This document shows, in pieces, positions 1 through 11,749 of a stretch of 64,000 nucleotides of DNA. The DNA is taken from contig JAZGUH010000726.1 of NCBI GenBank assembly GCA_037893225.1, positions 1 to 64,000 of the forward strand, in the 5' to 3' direction. Below the pieces are notes generated by a model. The model was not told where the DNA came from, ran no database searches, and was given only the letters and a program-made list of their open reading frames with translations. The stretch is from Hippasteria phrygiana (Eukaryota; Echinodermata; Asteroidea; Valvatida; Goniasteridae). The first letter of the stretch is position 1. Each line of letters begins with the position of its first letter. The translations under genes and the position numbers were made by a program.

Positions 1-100
1 CCATTGTTCTATATTTATTTTAAGACCTACAACTCAATAGTACCTCTTGCAACTAGTAAGTTATTTTCCTGGGTTGAATTACATTTTGTCGGTTCAAGAA

Positions 101-334
101 GTTGCACTAAAAGCTCCTTATTGACACGAAATATTTTAAATATCAAGGTGGGAAGAAAGAAAGAGTACAATTTAACTTCATTGCTTGTAAAAATGTTAAT
201 TTTAAAGTTGTCTGATATTTCAATTACAGGTATAATATAGCATTTTTCAAGCAATGTAGTTAAATTCTACCCTTTCTTTCTGCCCACTTTGGTATTTAAA
301 ATAGTTCTTGTCAATAAGGACCTTTTAGTGCAAC
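101..334. repeat. Hairpin-type inverted repeat
   Basis: Two arms of about 87 bp (101-187 and 248-334) are near-complementary around a ~60-bp loop. The arms start GTTGCACTAAAAG and end CATTGCTTG. It looks like a foldback or MITE remnant; I see no clear target-site duplication and no gene. The rest of 1-600 shows nothing recognisable. Confidence 0.6.
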
Positions 335-609
335 TTTTTTTCCAATACGGACTTATTCAATAGTACTGAACCGACGATTTGCGCTTTATACCCTAGTTTT
401 GAAAGAAAAAACACTACGTATTTCCGTATTTGAGACTGGATTCCCTATCCATATTTATGGCAGTTAAAATTCTACTCTCCAATGAATTCTGAAATTAAGA
501 TGGGTACGAAATTAAATAACTTAAGACGTTGTATCAATAAGCTAAAATTAATTGTATTTAAGATCCAAAGCGACATACCTGCCAACATCACGATTTACTA
601 CATCATTAC

Positions 610-1375
610 TTTGGGTCTAAGACGTTTGGGTTCTTTCAACTCACGCTCTCATTTACAAAACTCCAAAGACCCCTAAGACTAATACGCGCGGTTCTTTCAA
701 CCCTTACGTTCTCATTCACAAAACTACAAAAACCTTTGGGTCTAAGACGTTTGGGTTCTTTAAACTCACGTTCTCATTTACAAAACTACAAAGACCCCTA
801 AGACTAATACGCGCGGTTCTTTCAACCCTTACGTTCTCATTCACAAAACTACAAAAACCTTTTGGGTCTAAGACGTTTGGGTTCTTTGAACTCACGTTCT
901 CATTTACAAAACTACAAAGACCCCTAAGACTAATACACGAGGTTCTTTCAACCCTTACGTTCTCATTCACAAAACTACAAAAACCGTTGGGTCTAAGACG
1001 TTTGGGTTCTTTGAACTCACGTTCTCATTCACAAAACTACAAAGACCCCTAAGACTATACGCGAGGTTCTTTCAACCCTTACGTTCTCATTCACAAAACT
1101 ACACAAACTTTGGGTCTAAGACGTTTGGGTTCTTTCAACTCACGTTCTCAGTCACAAAACTACAAAGACCCTTAAGACTATACGCGAGGTTCTTTCAACC
1201 CTTACGTTCTCATTCACAAAACTACAAAAACTTTGGGTCTAAGACGTTTGGGTTCTTTCAACTCACGTTCTCATTCACAAAACTACAAAGATCTTTAGGT
1301 CTAATACGCGAGGGTCTTTCAACTCTTACGTCCTCATTCATAAAACTACAAAGACCTCTAAGACTAATTCCTAGG
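610..1375. repeat. ~124-bp tandem satellite, about six copies
   Basis: The phrase GGGTCTAAGACGTTTGGGTT recurs near 613, 738, 864, 989, 1112 and 1234, giving a period of 122-126 bp. Each unit is two related ~62-bp halves that share the words ACGTTCTCATT and ACAAAACTACAAA, so the array is a dimeric higher-order repeat. Copies diverge by a few percent. Open frames across it (for example 716-970 minus) come from the repeat and are not genes. Confidence 0.9.
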
Positions 1376-2007
1376 TCTACGATTTCCGGTATATACATAC
1401 TCATACTCACACATACTCAGTCTTACATTTCATACCTTCTGTGGACATTCCTTTGTTTTCATGTATTTTAAGAAAAACATGCTTCAAAACCACATAAACC
1501 CACATTTTTAACACTTTTTTCATATGGAATTTCGACTGTGATTTCCTCAACTATTCTACTCTATTTTGCGACACATAACCCTAACCCAAAAATGCCTCTG
1601 AGACCACTTTTCAGAAAGTGGAAAACCTTGTGTGGACGTCTGCAAGTCCACAATCGGTAACCTCTTCCTACATCTTGTGGACATCTTTTGTTCGCAGGTC
1701 CACAGTGAGTATGGAAGGTTAGATCACACACACAGACGCACACAAAGGATTTACAAGACGAATGTTTGTGCCGCTCCAGGGGAATTTCCTTGGCGAAGAT
1801 TGTGGCGATACACAAGTCTTCGACAAGGATTACGCCAGTGCTTCTATGAATAGAATGCAACAATCCCAACTCAAGCCATTGTTGAATTAGGCGGTCGCGA
1901 CGGTCGTGGTGGGTGGAGCCTGGGGTGGAGCCTGTAAAGTTAAGATTTTCTATTGGCCGAGGACATAACGTCCGTCGTACGTTCGTCTAAAACGCACAAA
2001 CACTACT
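1376..2007. other. Unassigned spacer
   Basis: No gene seen. Around 1630-1750 are GGTCCACA/TGTGGAC motifs and CA-rich sequence that faintly resemble the dispersed repeat at 17.6 and 47.1 kb. Overlapping open frames at 1561-1869 have no recognisable domain. Confidence 0.4.
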
Positions 2008-2294
2008 AAAACTGTGATTTGTTGGTAAATTTTCAGATGTTTTTGACGTTTTTAAGGAACAAGATGTTAATGAATGGGAATAAAAGTGTGTTGGAGCGTG
2101 TATAATAAATAGTCTACAACCGGTGAAGGGCGTCGCCGATAATGGCCCGAGCCGACAAGGCTCCTCACCGGTTATAAATCAAGAGTTTCAGATGCTTCGG
2201 GATCCATCCATTCTTCCACCATGGGATTTGCCTGAGCCTCTTCCTGTACCAGGTCTGTCACAACACAAGCATAAAGTTGTGCACTGCAGATTCA
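2008..2294 (+). repeat. Inverted repeat copy A with shared short ORF
   Basis: About 287 bp here match the reverse complement of 5993-6279 almost exactly. Homology starts at AAAACTGTGATTTGTTGG and stops at CACTGCAGATTCAA. Both copies keep an open frame of about 57 shared residues with a Pro-rich stretch (PPWDLPEPLPVPGL); here it begins at about 2123. I do not recognise the protein. It could be an exon of a transposon gene, or the long TIR of an element spanning 2.0-6.3 kb. Confidence 0.7.
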
Positions 2295-4183
2295 ACTCTT
2301 ATGTTATATTTAACATTTTAGGGCCCAACTCGGTCAAAGTCGGTTCTGAGATATGACCCCCTGAAAATTAGTACCCCGCCCCATTTTTCTCATTCATATT
2401 TGCTTCGGGATATTTGCCAGGTTGAATGACATCCAATCTGCAAAAATCTGCTGTCAGAAATACTGTGACCATGTTTCCATTTCAAGATATGGCCCCTCAA
2501 CACCCTTATTGGAGATGATCAAATAACTTGTGTATATTTTCACCCCCCCCCCCCCCCCCCCACCCCACCCCCCGTGCCCTCATGGATCATCAGCTCAAAT
2601 GGGTTTCATATTTTATATGCATACACACTAGATGCATGTGTTTGCTTCTTAGCAAGGACGGACCAATCGCAACCCTTTGGGGGCGTGGTCAGGGCCTGAA
2701 GATAGGTCCACAGACAAAATGCCAAAATGACCCCTCCCCCTTCTGATGGCCAGATGACCCAATAGGCCACTACCCACATGACTGAAACTTACATATCTTC
2801 AGCTATTGTAAATTCAGTTTGTTTTCTTGTTTCCTTCATGGTTAGCTGATTGTTTTTTAAGACATACTTTACATTTACACATATACATGCATATTATGTC
2901 AAATCACCAAAATTGTCAAAACCACACACAGGTTACCTCCAGAAATTTTGCTTGAAACATTTCAAAACAGATTAATTCTTAAACCCCCCCCCCCCACCCC
3001 CACCCCTTATATCCACACATAATATCAGAAATGTCTGTTTACACTAAATTGGAGGCTGCATCACATCTTAGTCCCCGTAGGCAAACCTCAATTTGTTTAA
3101 AGAGCTATCAGCATAATACAGATGGGACAAATAAGGTCCAATGAGAAAAATCACCAACATTTCGAGATTTTCCAGACCGTCAGTTTTCAAATTTTAACAG
3201 TTCAAAGATACATAATGTAAATTCAGTTTGCACAAAACAATAAAGTTTGGTTCTCACTTCCTTTATATTTAGTTGCTTTCTTGTTCTGGCCTATATTGGC
3301 ATTAAGCTCTTTAGGAGTACACACTACGTTGACGACATAGTACATGTATGAATGAGTACACTGTGCATTTGCATGTACGGATACCTGTGCACATAACAGG
3401 TTCTGTACATACGTTCGAGGACAAGAGGGGAAATCAAATACAAAGGAACCTTTCTTGTTCTCGGAAGTCGGTCTTTTGTTAAAATCGGTCCTCGGACGTA
3501 AAAATAGTGCTTAGTCTATGGGGTTGGGTTATATTAAAGGAACAATAACAAACACAAAGCATTGTCCTCGGTAGTATAGGGAAAGTACGACTGTGTGTAT
3601 GTCATACTAGAAAAAACTACTTTTCTGTACTGTGAAATAGAGCTTAATTCATTATGAAAATAATGAAATGAAATAAAAGATTATTTCTACAGAACTTAAA
3701 AGGGATGACTTACCACCACCACCTATCCACCCAACATGACAAACTAGTTCAAAATTATTTGTTTTTAGTCATTTCAATATTTTAACAAGTACCAAGTGAC
3801 ACAGCCCACGGCGGGAATACGCGTTAAAACTTCACTCGGTCCACGAACCGTACAACCGCGAATTCTGCAATGCAATGGGGCGTGATCTAATATGCAGATT
3901 GCGCATGCGCATCAGTGTTACGAAAACACCGGTTTTCGACAAATTAGCAAAGCCGTGATACACGCGTGGCAAGGAAATATATACACAATTTCAAGGCGGC
4001 CGCCACGGTGCTGTGGCTATCCTGCGGGCGCCTTGGCGTTCTTTCCTCGCCGTAGGGCGCATCGGGAGCTATTAGCGCGGAGGTAAAAGTTCCCGATGTG
4101 TCGTAGAAATTTTTGCTGGCCGTAAGCCCGTAGACGCGTCGTAAACAGCATCGCACGGGCCCAGAACGGCCCCCGCAGCATTC
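2295..4183. other. Unassigned spacer with poly-C tracts
   Basis: Poly-C runs lie near 2539-2565 and 2983-3005. The rest is AT-rich single-copy-looking DNA until about 3880, where GC content and CpG rise sharply. No gene recognised. Confidence 0.4.
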
Positions 4184-4340
4184 GTACGGATGCCGTACGA
4201 TTTTGGGACGGAATTTTGGGCCCCTCAAATCGTACGGCACGCGTACTATTTCCAAGATTATCGTACGAGTATCTTACGATGTCCGTGCGAGTCCCTCACG
4301 AGCCCCGTACGATGTATAAAAATCGTACGGGTATCTCACT
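4184..4340. repeat. Cluster of CGTACG palindromes
   Basis: TCGTACG or CGTACGA occurs at least six times in about 150 bp inside a GC-rich island (about 3,900-4,620). Spacing is irregular. Long minus-strand open frames across this island (4274-4741, 3944-4255) reflect GC content and lack known domains. Confidence 0.5.
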
Positions 4341-4739
4341 GCTCCCGTCCGACTCCCGTCTGACTGCCGCGCGGCGTCTAAGATTCCCTTGCGGACCTGG
4401 CGCGGCGCCCTCGCGGCCGTGTTTTTTCGGGCGGCGTCTGCAGGATTATCCTGCGGTACACCTCGCGATTGGAGTCGAGAAAACTTCAAAGGGCACCGCG
4501 CGGGCCCTGCCAAATATGTGACTGCTACACACGGATGCCGCAGACCCCTGCGATACCCCTGATTTCCAAAAATCTTAGAAATCCGCCGTAGGTAGAGAAA
4601 TTCGTACGGGGCCCGGTGGATATGTGACTGAGGCATAAGCAGCATGGCGCCGTGGCAAAAAATGAATGAAGCTGTAACACGGAAAAGTGGTATTTTCTGG
4701 TTGGATATATTGTACACATACTGTAAATACATTGCTTTC

Positions 4740-5555
4740 AAACCTGGTATGTTGGTAGGCTAGCATGTGTTATAGATGAAAATTGAGGTGACCTCATGAT
4801 GACGTTATTATACAATTTTATATGGTTGTTTAGGTTTTTTAACCTTTAAGCCATATCTCGTCAACAGAACATGTTAATTTCAAAATTCTTTTTGTGATAA
4901 GTGTGACGTCATCAAAAATGTGCTTTTTTGAAACAAACATAAGAGTAGGTCCGAAATCGGTGGGCAGGTAGATATTTTTATTAGTACGCAAAATCCGAAA
5001 TGACGTCATGATGATTTTCTATGAATTTTTAAATGTTTGAAATTTCGTTCTCCTCTGAACATTTTACACTGTCGTTGATCAGATTGACTCTAATCTTGAC
5101 ATAGCCCAAGACCACGTTGCAAATGTTTTCTTTGACAAGTGCCGTCGTGATGACGTCATCATGGGCCACGTGACGTCATCTTAAAGGTGCATATTTTTAG
5201 ATCCTGCATCTGGAGAACTGTACTTCCGATTGCATCCGATCTTGGTATGCTGTTAGGCCGGCTAGCGTTACAGATGAAAATTGATGTTACGTCACGATGA
5301 CGTCATCATATCATTTTATATCATTTTTTAAATTTTCGAACCTTCAAGCCATATCTCTTCAATGGAACATGCTAATTTTGAAATTATTTTTGTAATACGT
5401 TTGTTAGGTCATATATACTTCAATGTAATTGTGGAAAATGTGTGACGTCATGACGACGTCATAAGAAATGTGCTTTTTAAAAACACATATAATGGTAGGT
5501 CCGATCATCATAAAAATTGATGAGTAGGTAAGATATTTTCACTAGCATATAGAAT
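4740..5555. repeat. Duplicated ~500-bp repeat rich in TGACGTCA sites
   Basis: The segment from about 4740 (TGGTATGTTGGTAGGCTAGC) recurs from about 5248 (TGGTATGCTGTTAGGCCGGC) with the same following blocks: GATGAAAATTGA, AGCCATATCTC, ACATGTTAATTT or ACATGCTAATTT, and GGTAGGTCCGA. Six perfect TGACGTCA palindromes lie at 4904, 5001, 5151, 5171, 5298 and 5443. TGACGTCA is the classic CRE/ATF-CREB binding site. No coding region is seen. Confidence 0.7.
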
Positions 5556-5607
5556 AGTAGCAGCAGCAGCAACATCAGCAGAAACAGCAGCAGCAGCAGC
5601 AGTAGTA
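5555..5607. repeat. CAG/CAA trinucleotide microsatellite
   Basis: Interrupted AGC/CAG repeats (GTAGCAGCAGCAGCAACATC and onward) over about 50 bp. No surrounding ORF uses it as polyglutamine. Confidence 0.85.
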
Positions 5608-5992
5608 ATTACACTTTTTGTTTAATTTGAGGCATTAAGAAAATAATGCTTTATTATGACTATCCTGTAATCTTGCCCTTTTTGGCAATATATTTTTTAC
5701 AATTTTGCTTTATTACTTTCTTGGTTATCCATGCTTATCTGCTTTACTTCATTTGCTGGTGTTTGAAAATAAACGGTTTGTTGAATAGAATCGAAACTGT
5801 ACCAACATTGTCTGTGTAAAACAAATATATATAATTAGAAAGCAATATAACATTCAGATCTTTGTAGTTTTAGGTCATTTCAAAAATGAAATCTTGGCAA
5901 GCGGTATATTCTCGTCAGAAGAATTATCTGATGAAGATTGAATTTATGGCTCCGGTTCTACTCGTGTGGGAGCTGGACTTGTGATGCCTCTT

Positions 5993-6279
5993 GAATCTGC
6001 AGTGCACAACTTTATGCTTGTGTTGTGACAGACCTGGTACAGGAAGAGGCTCAGGCAAATCCCATGGTGGAAGAATTGATGGATCCCGAAGCATCTGAAA
6101 CTCTTGATTTATAACCGGTGAGGAGCCTTGTCGGCTGGGGCCATTATCGGCGACGCCCTTCATCGGTTATAGACTATTTATTATACACGCTCCAACACAC
6201 TTTTATTCCCATTCATTAAAATCTTGTTCCTTAAAAACGTCAAAAACATCTGAAAATTTACCAACAAATCACAGTTTTA
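5993..6279 (-). repeat. Inverted repeat copy B with shared short ORF
   Basis: Reverse-complement partner of 2008-2294. Its minus-strand open frame (start about 6163) continues past the shared block with a Ser/Thr/Arg-rich tail to 5924, whereas copy A diverges at the block edge. The coding frame therefore predates the duplication. Function unknown. Confidence 0.7.
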
Positions 6280-6819
6280 TTCGAACATTTTGCGTTATGT
6301 TAATGTCCATATCCAAGACGTCTAGGGCCTTTGCGTATCTGATTACTGCCTCATTTCGGTGCACTTTCAGTATAGTCCAAACCAGACTAAAATTCCCTTT
6401 TGTCATGGTTTTCCTCGGTACCGAACAAACTTATTTTGACAATGTTGGTCGATTTTGCAATGACACTGAACATGTTGAACATATTTCTTTTCCCTATTTT
6501 TCACCCAAACATGCAATAATGAAACCCGCCTAGAAAAATTGAAGACAAAATTTTGGAGGAAAGATAAAATAGAATTCGTTTATTTCTTGTCAGAAACTTG
6601 ACTGTTTGGTGTCGTTGGCTCTAGTCTTACCATGGTCGTCCCCATGGGCGTAAATCCCTGGGTAAATATCAAAGAGCACGGACAGTATAATCTTAAACAT
6701 AAAATATCTACCATTATACTTACTTGTGCATGAAAATGAAGGATTTGCGACAGACTCGTACCCCTCAACCATATCGAAATACCAGCAGTTAGGACTAATA
6801 CTCCTGCGTTAAGGGTGCA
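6280..6819. other. Unassigned spacer
   Basis: AT-rich; no recognisable gene or repeat. The open frame at 6297-6533 has no domain I know. Confidence 0.3.
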
Positions 6820-6975
6820 GATATAATGGGCCTGCGGACACAATGGGGCGGACATAATGGGCCTGCGGACACAATGGGGCGGACATAATGGGCCTGCGGA
6901 CATAATGGGGCGGACATAATGGGCCTGAAAAAGCGTGCGGACATAATGGGCCATGCGGACATAATGGGCCGTAAC
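6820..6975. repeat. 31-bp minisatellite
   Basis: GGACATAATGGGCCTGCGGA units repeat with a 31-bp period (6828, 6859, 6890, then decayed copies), made of two alternating half-units with ACAATGGGGC or ATAATGGGGC. The minus-strand open frames over it (Pro/Met/Ser/Ala-rich) are repeat artefacts. Confidence 0.9.
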
Positions 6976-7393
6976 ATATGTGTAACACAATAGTGGCAGT
7001 TCATGGGTCGAGTGAAGTGCTGGACCGGACCAGGAACTACATGTAGTCTATTTATTAATTTTATTTATTTTATTTATTACATTTCTTTACCCAGGGTATG
7101 CCCAAACAGTTTAAAACTGGTTTCCATTGGGGCCCTGCATATTATTAGTTAAAACTGAATATTTACACATTCATACAAAATATTTAAACAAATACAATAA
7201 TGTTTACACAAATAAATCAATTTTCGGTTAACTTTTCAACTCTCCAGAAGCCTATTCCTGATATACGGGATGGGCGAAAAACCCGCGAAAAGAACCTTTT
7301 AGGGTGAAAAACAAGGGGAAATTCCCATCCGGCTCCAAAGTATTTTGGCAACCAAGTTTATAACTCCGCAGATCAGCGTAAATGACAGAAATA

Positions 7394-10300
7394 TCACTGA
7401 TAGATGGCTTTACGTAGCTCCGATTTAAATGTACTTAAGGAGTTTATGGTTCTCATTTGTTCAGGCAGATTATTCCATATACTGGCACCACTCACAGCGA
7501 AACTTGTCACGTAGCATTCCTTTTTGGCGAAAGGAATTTTCAGTGCCATTTGGGTCGATTGTCGTGTTTCACGAATCACTGTAAGTGGTGTGAACAGATT
7601 TGTCATGTACAAAGGAGTCATTTTGTTAAGGCTTTTGAAAACAAGGATAGCCTTTTTGGACTGAACTCTTTCTTTAAAAGGAATCCAATTTAGTCTGGCA
7701 AACATATCAGCTGAGGGGGTGAGGGAGGTACATTTAAGGATTATCCGTGCGGCTCTTTTTAGACATTTGTTGAGGGTATTGTCGTGAGATATGTACCTTC
7801 CTCCCCACACCGTACAGCAATACTCTAAAGATGGCATAACTAAAGTTACAAAGAGTGTGTGCAGGCTGCTTTGGGGAACGTAATCACGAATTCTGTTTAA
7901 CACACCCAATTTAGACGAAACAGTCTTCCTTACGTATTCAACATGTGTACCCCAACTTAATGTTTCATCAACAACTACACCCAAGCATTTACAGGAATTT
8001 CACTTTTTCGATAACCTTATCAGCAATGCACACGTTCAGGTCGACGTTGGATATTTTCTGCCTTGAACCAATAAGCATACATTTGGTTTTGTTGGCATTT
8101 AATGCTAGTTTGTTTCTTTGGCACCAGTTGTGAATACTAGCAAGAGCTACATTCAAGTTCCTTTCTATTTCGTTAATACTAGAGGAGCTACACGTTAACG
8201 TGGAGTCATCTGCATACATAAATAAGTTGCAATTTTGGGGTATACAAGATGGAAAATCACTACTATAAACAATGAATAAAAGTGGCCCTAAGATCGACCC
8301 TTGTGGAACGCCTATTTCTATGGGCTGACTACGATCGCCTAGGTACGACTTAAACCAATTAATTACAGAAGATGACAAATTCAGCTTCTTCAATTTGCCT
8401 AGTAGGATTACATGATCCACACAATCAAAAGCTTTACTGAGATCTATGAACACGCTATACCTGTAACTTTACCTTGCTCCATAGCCTCAAAACACTTGTT
8501 TGTTAAATCGTGTAGAGTGCTTTCAGTTGAGTGCAAGGGTCTAAATCCCGATTGGCAACTAGGTATCAAATTGTTATCACCGAGGTAGTTATATACTGCC
8601 GAGTGCACCCATCTTTCTATAATCTTAATTGGCTTAATTGGCAGTATAGAAATAGGCCGATAATTACTTGTACTACATTTATCTCCTCCCTTGTGAATTG
8701 GTGTTACCAAGGCGTGTTTCCAATCTTTAGGGTATTGCTCGCATCTTATGGAGAGGTTAAAAATATAAGTTAAAGATTTAGTAATATAAGGGGAAGCAAT
8801 TTTAATCATTTTAACACTAATGCCATCCGGACCTGTTGCTTTCCCAACCGACATGGATGATATTTGCTTTTGAACGAACTCTTCTGAAATATTAGGTACA
8901 GTGCATTCTTCAAGTTCATCCAGAGAATCAACGATAGAGGCGTAGGTATCATTGTTTTCAAGTTCGCCCGATGGGCAATTTCTAGCTGTACGTTTTCCTA
9001 TTGTAGAAAAGTGTTCATTTAATGTATCAGCAATGTCAGTGGGATCGTCAATATTTTCTCCATTTGGGGAAGTGATAGAATTTGGAGCAATTTTCTGTTT
9101 CTTAGGAAGTACCTCCTTTAGTTTTTTCCATAGCATAGATGAATTGCTTTTATTTTCTTCTATGGCTGATGTATAGTATTCACTCTTCTTAGTGCGGATT
9201 TTATTAGTAACATTGTTCCGCAGCTTTTTGTAAGAGTCCCAATCGATCTGTGAGCCTGAGCGTTTTGCGATTTTGTGCGCACGATCCCGCTGTCTCATAA
9301 GTTTAAGAATTTCGCAATCGAGCCAAGGTAAAGAGGCACCCCGAATACGTTTAGTTTTGATTGGTGCATGAAAGTGAATAATACTCATAAATATGGATTG
9401 CCATTTGCACCACGCTTCATCAACATCATAAGAGTCCAGTACATCTTGCCATGGTGCATTAAGGAGGTCGTCTTTAAATGCATCATTGTCTATATTTGTA
9501 AGACATCGAAAATGTATTGAGCGACCTTTAATTTTTGGTGTTTTCCAACTATGTTGACCATAAACAAGATAATGGTCACTGATTAGGACTGGTAATACAC
9601 CACATTCCTTTATTAGCTCTGGATGGGAGCTGAAAATGAGATCGATTATTGTTTGAGTGGACTCAGTGACACGTGTTGAGTCATGTATGAGTTGCGCCAA
9701 TTGGAATAAACCAAAACAAGAAATAATTGGGTTTGAGTTTGTAGCAACCAGGCAAAATCATTCGCTTTTTCTAAAACAAGTTTCCATATTTAACCATTGT
9801 TGTTACTTAATTGTTAGCAAATTGATTCGTTTGTTTCCATACACATATGTAAGTTTAAGTGTAATTTTGCTTTATTCACCCCAGATGTTTTGCCCAGACA
9901 AGTAACCAGTTTATTTCCCTGTTCATGAATATGTATTGTATGTCCAATGGCTCAACCAATCAGAGCCCTCACTTATATTCCTGTCTATAGGTGTAATCCA
10001 ACCTTGTTTTTCCGTTATGCAGCATGCAACCGATCAAACTTCCATCGTAGTTGATATCTGTAATGTTTTCAGCCTAACGTGTGTATCATACTCGTTCCAG
10101 GCCTACATACATTCCCAAGTTTCCTTTTATGAAACGGTGAGGCTGTGTGTGTAGCTTTTAACCCCTAATGTTTTCGGGAAAGTGACCTTTTGGATTGTTT
10201 TGATCGACCAGTTTCCTGGGCATTTCGTCGTTCAGACGCCATCTTGCGTGTTTACGCACGTCGTGGCAACCAGTCACCTGAACCACAGTCTGACACTGAC

Positions 10301-11749
10301 AGTTTCGCACAGTGCAACGTTACCACACACACACCAGCTGTTTCGGTGCGTTGGATGATTTTAACATCGGCAGTGTTTCCTGGACTCCATTCCGGCCCAG
10401 TAGCTGACCATTCCTGCGACTATGGACAAATGACGGACGGTTTTGTTCGTCCTATTTTCAGCCTGCCACGGTCGGTTTTGTTACCCTAGTCGGAGCAGTT
10501 TTTTCCACGCCGACGTTCGTAGCCTACCGCCGTGTTTTTCCTGACCTCGGCCCACGCTGTTGTTGCAACTGTCAGCTGATCGTCGGACACGTGAACTGCA
10601 TAGGCCGCTGCGGTTTTGTCAGGTCTTCGGCGTCGTTTCCAGAACTTTTGCCTAATCATTGTCGTCGTCGACTCAACTTGAGATTTCAGCTGAAATGATC
10701 GCTTAACCTCAAGGAATCAGTGAACTAACTGTTTTTCCTGCTTACCCAGAGTTACAGTGAACTGTCTGTCGAACTTTCTCGCTCAGGATCTCGACTTAGG
10801 ACTTTGTGTACGACGTACAGTACACCAAAGACCACGTTCCTTTACTTGTCATTTTTGCAAACCAAGTAAATTGTTATCCTTTGTAGTTTGATTATATTGA
10901 AATTACACTTTGATTTATCATTCGTAATTGTTGAAGTTTATCACAGAATCTTCATGCATAATTGTTACTCCTTTTGCCGAGAAGAGAATTATTTAATAGA
11001 TTAAATCATTGTTCCTTTTTGAATTGTTGATTCGTGTCCGATCATGTAATTTCTTGCATTTGAAGTCGCACAGTAAAGCGTAGGGTACCTTCTCATAATT
11101 CTGATTATCTACTCTTTTTCCTTTTTTCTTTTGTGAGTCAACGTCATTTTTGAATCTCTTCCCTGCTTCAAAAACACTACCCTACAAGTTCATACTATCA
11201 TCGTCAACTGAAACATCATAATTATAGTCCCCAGTTGCAATAATTTCTTTACATTCACAGGAGGCCTTATTAATAATATCACTTAGTTTATCAATGAATT
11301 CAACAGAGCTTGAAGGTGGCCTATAAATAGAACTAATAAGCACAGGCTGTCTTTGTTTACACTTAATTTCAACCCATATGCACTCGACATCATCTGTTTC
11401 AAGATCCTCACGACGAGTGAAAGTTAAATTGTTTCGGATGTACATGGCAACCCCCACCACCATGTCGGTTCCTGTCTTTTCTGACAATGAAACAATTTGG
11501 TAATGTGATTTCATCGTCGGAGATTGAGGCATTGCAGAAAGTTTCATTTAGACAGATGATATCGAATGGATTTGTAGACATTAAAATTTTAAATTGGTCA
11601 AATTTGTTGATTAAACTTCTCACATTAAGATGGGCGAATGAGAATCCTCCGGAGCTTCGGTTGTAGATAACGCCATCTGTTAAGTCTATCGTAGATTTTT
11701 GCCTTGTGGATTGAGCAGCTCTCTGACCGTTTTTAGGTATTGGTTCCAT
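7394..11749 (-). pseudogene. LINE ORF2 (endonuclease-RT), interrupted
   Basis: Endonuclease/reverse transcriptase for target-primed reverse transcription. Segment 11749-11182 holds the endonuclease N-terminus (FAHLNVRSLINKFD, SSIYRPPSS, TGDYNYDV). The solo LTR follows, then 9700-8444 with the endonuclease C-terminus (LISDHYLV) and RT fingers (KATGPDGIS, NYRPISILP), then 8453-7989 with FIDLSKAFDCVDH, PQGSILGPLL and YADD, then 7984-7394 with the thumb and C-terminus. A 2-base insertion at about 8456 and another shift near 7986 break the frame. Relative to copy 2 it also lacks 36 bases just before the PQGS motif. Non-functional. Confidence 0.88.
9740..11186. mobile_element. Solo LTR (1,447 bp) inside the LINE
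   Basis: The block begins TGTAGCAACC and ends CCCTACA (TG...CA ends, 5-bp inverted TGTAG/CTACA). It is flanked by the 4-bp duplication AGTT (9736-9739 and 11187-11190). The other LINE copy has the undisturbed site (TTTGAGTTCATAC) with one AGTT, so the boundaries are exact. No internal gag/pol is present, so it is read as a solo LTR left by LTR-LTR recombination. AATAAA on the minus strand near 9873 and 9908 hints at minus orientation. Family unknown; it is unrelated to the Gypsy LTR at 19769. Confidence 0.85.

Noticed and set aside
2528..2746. Pro-rich ORF across a poly-C run
   Set aside because: Proline run is the C homopolymer; no conservation evidence.
4274..4741. 155-residue minus-strand ORF in GC-rich island
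   Set aside because: No domain, and overlapping open frames on both strands indicate low stop-codon density from GC content.
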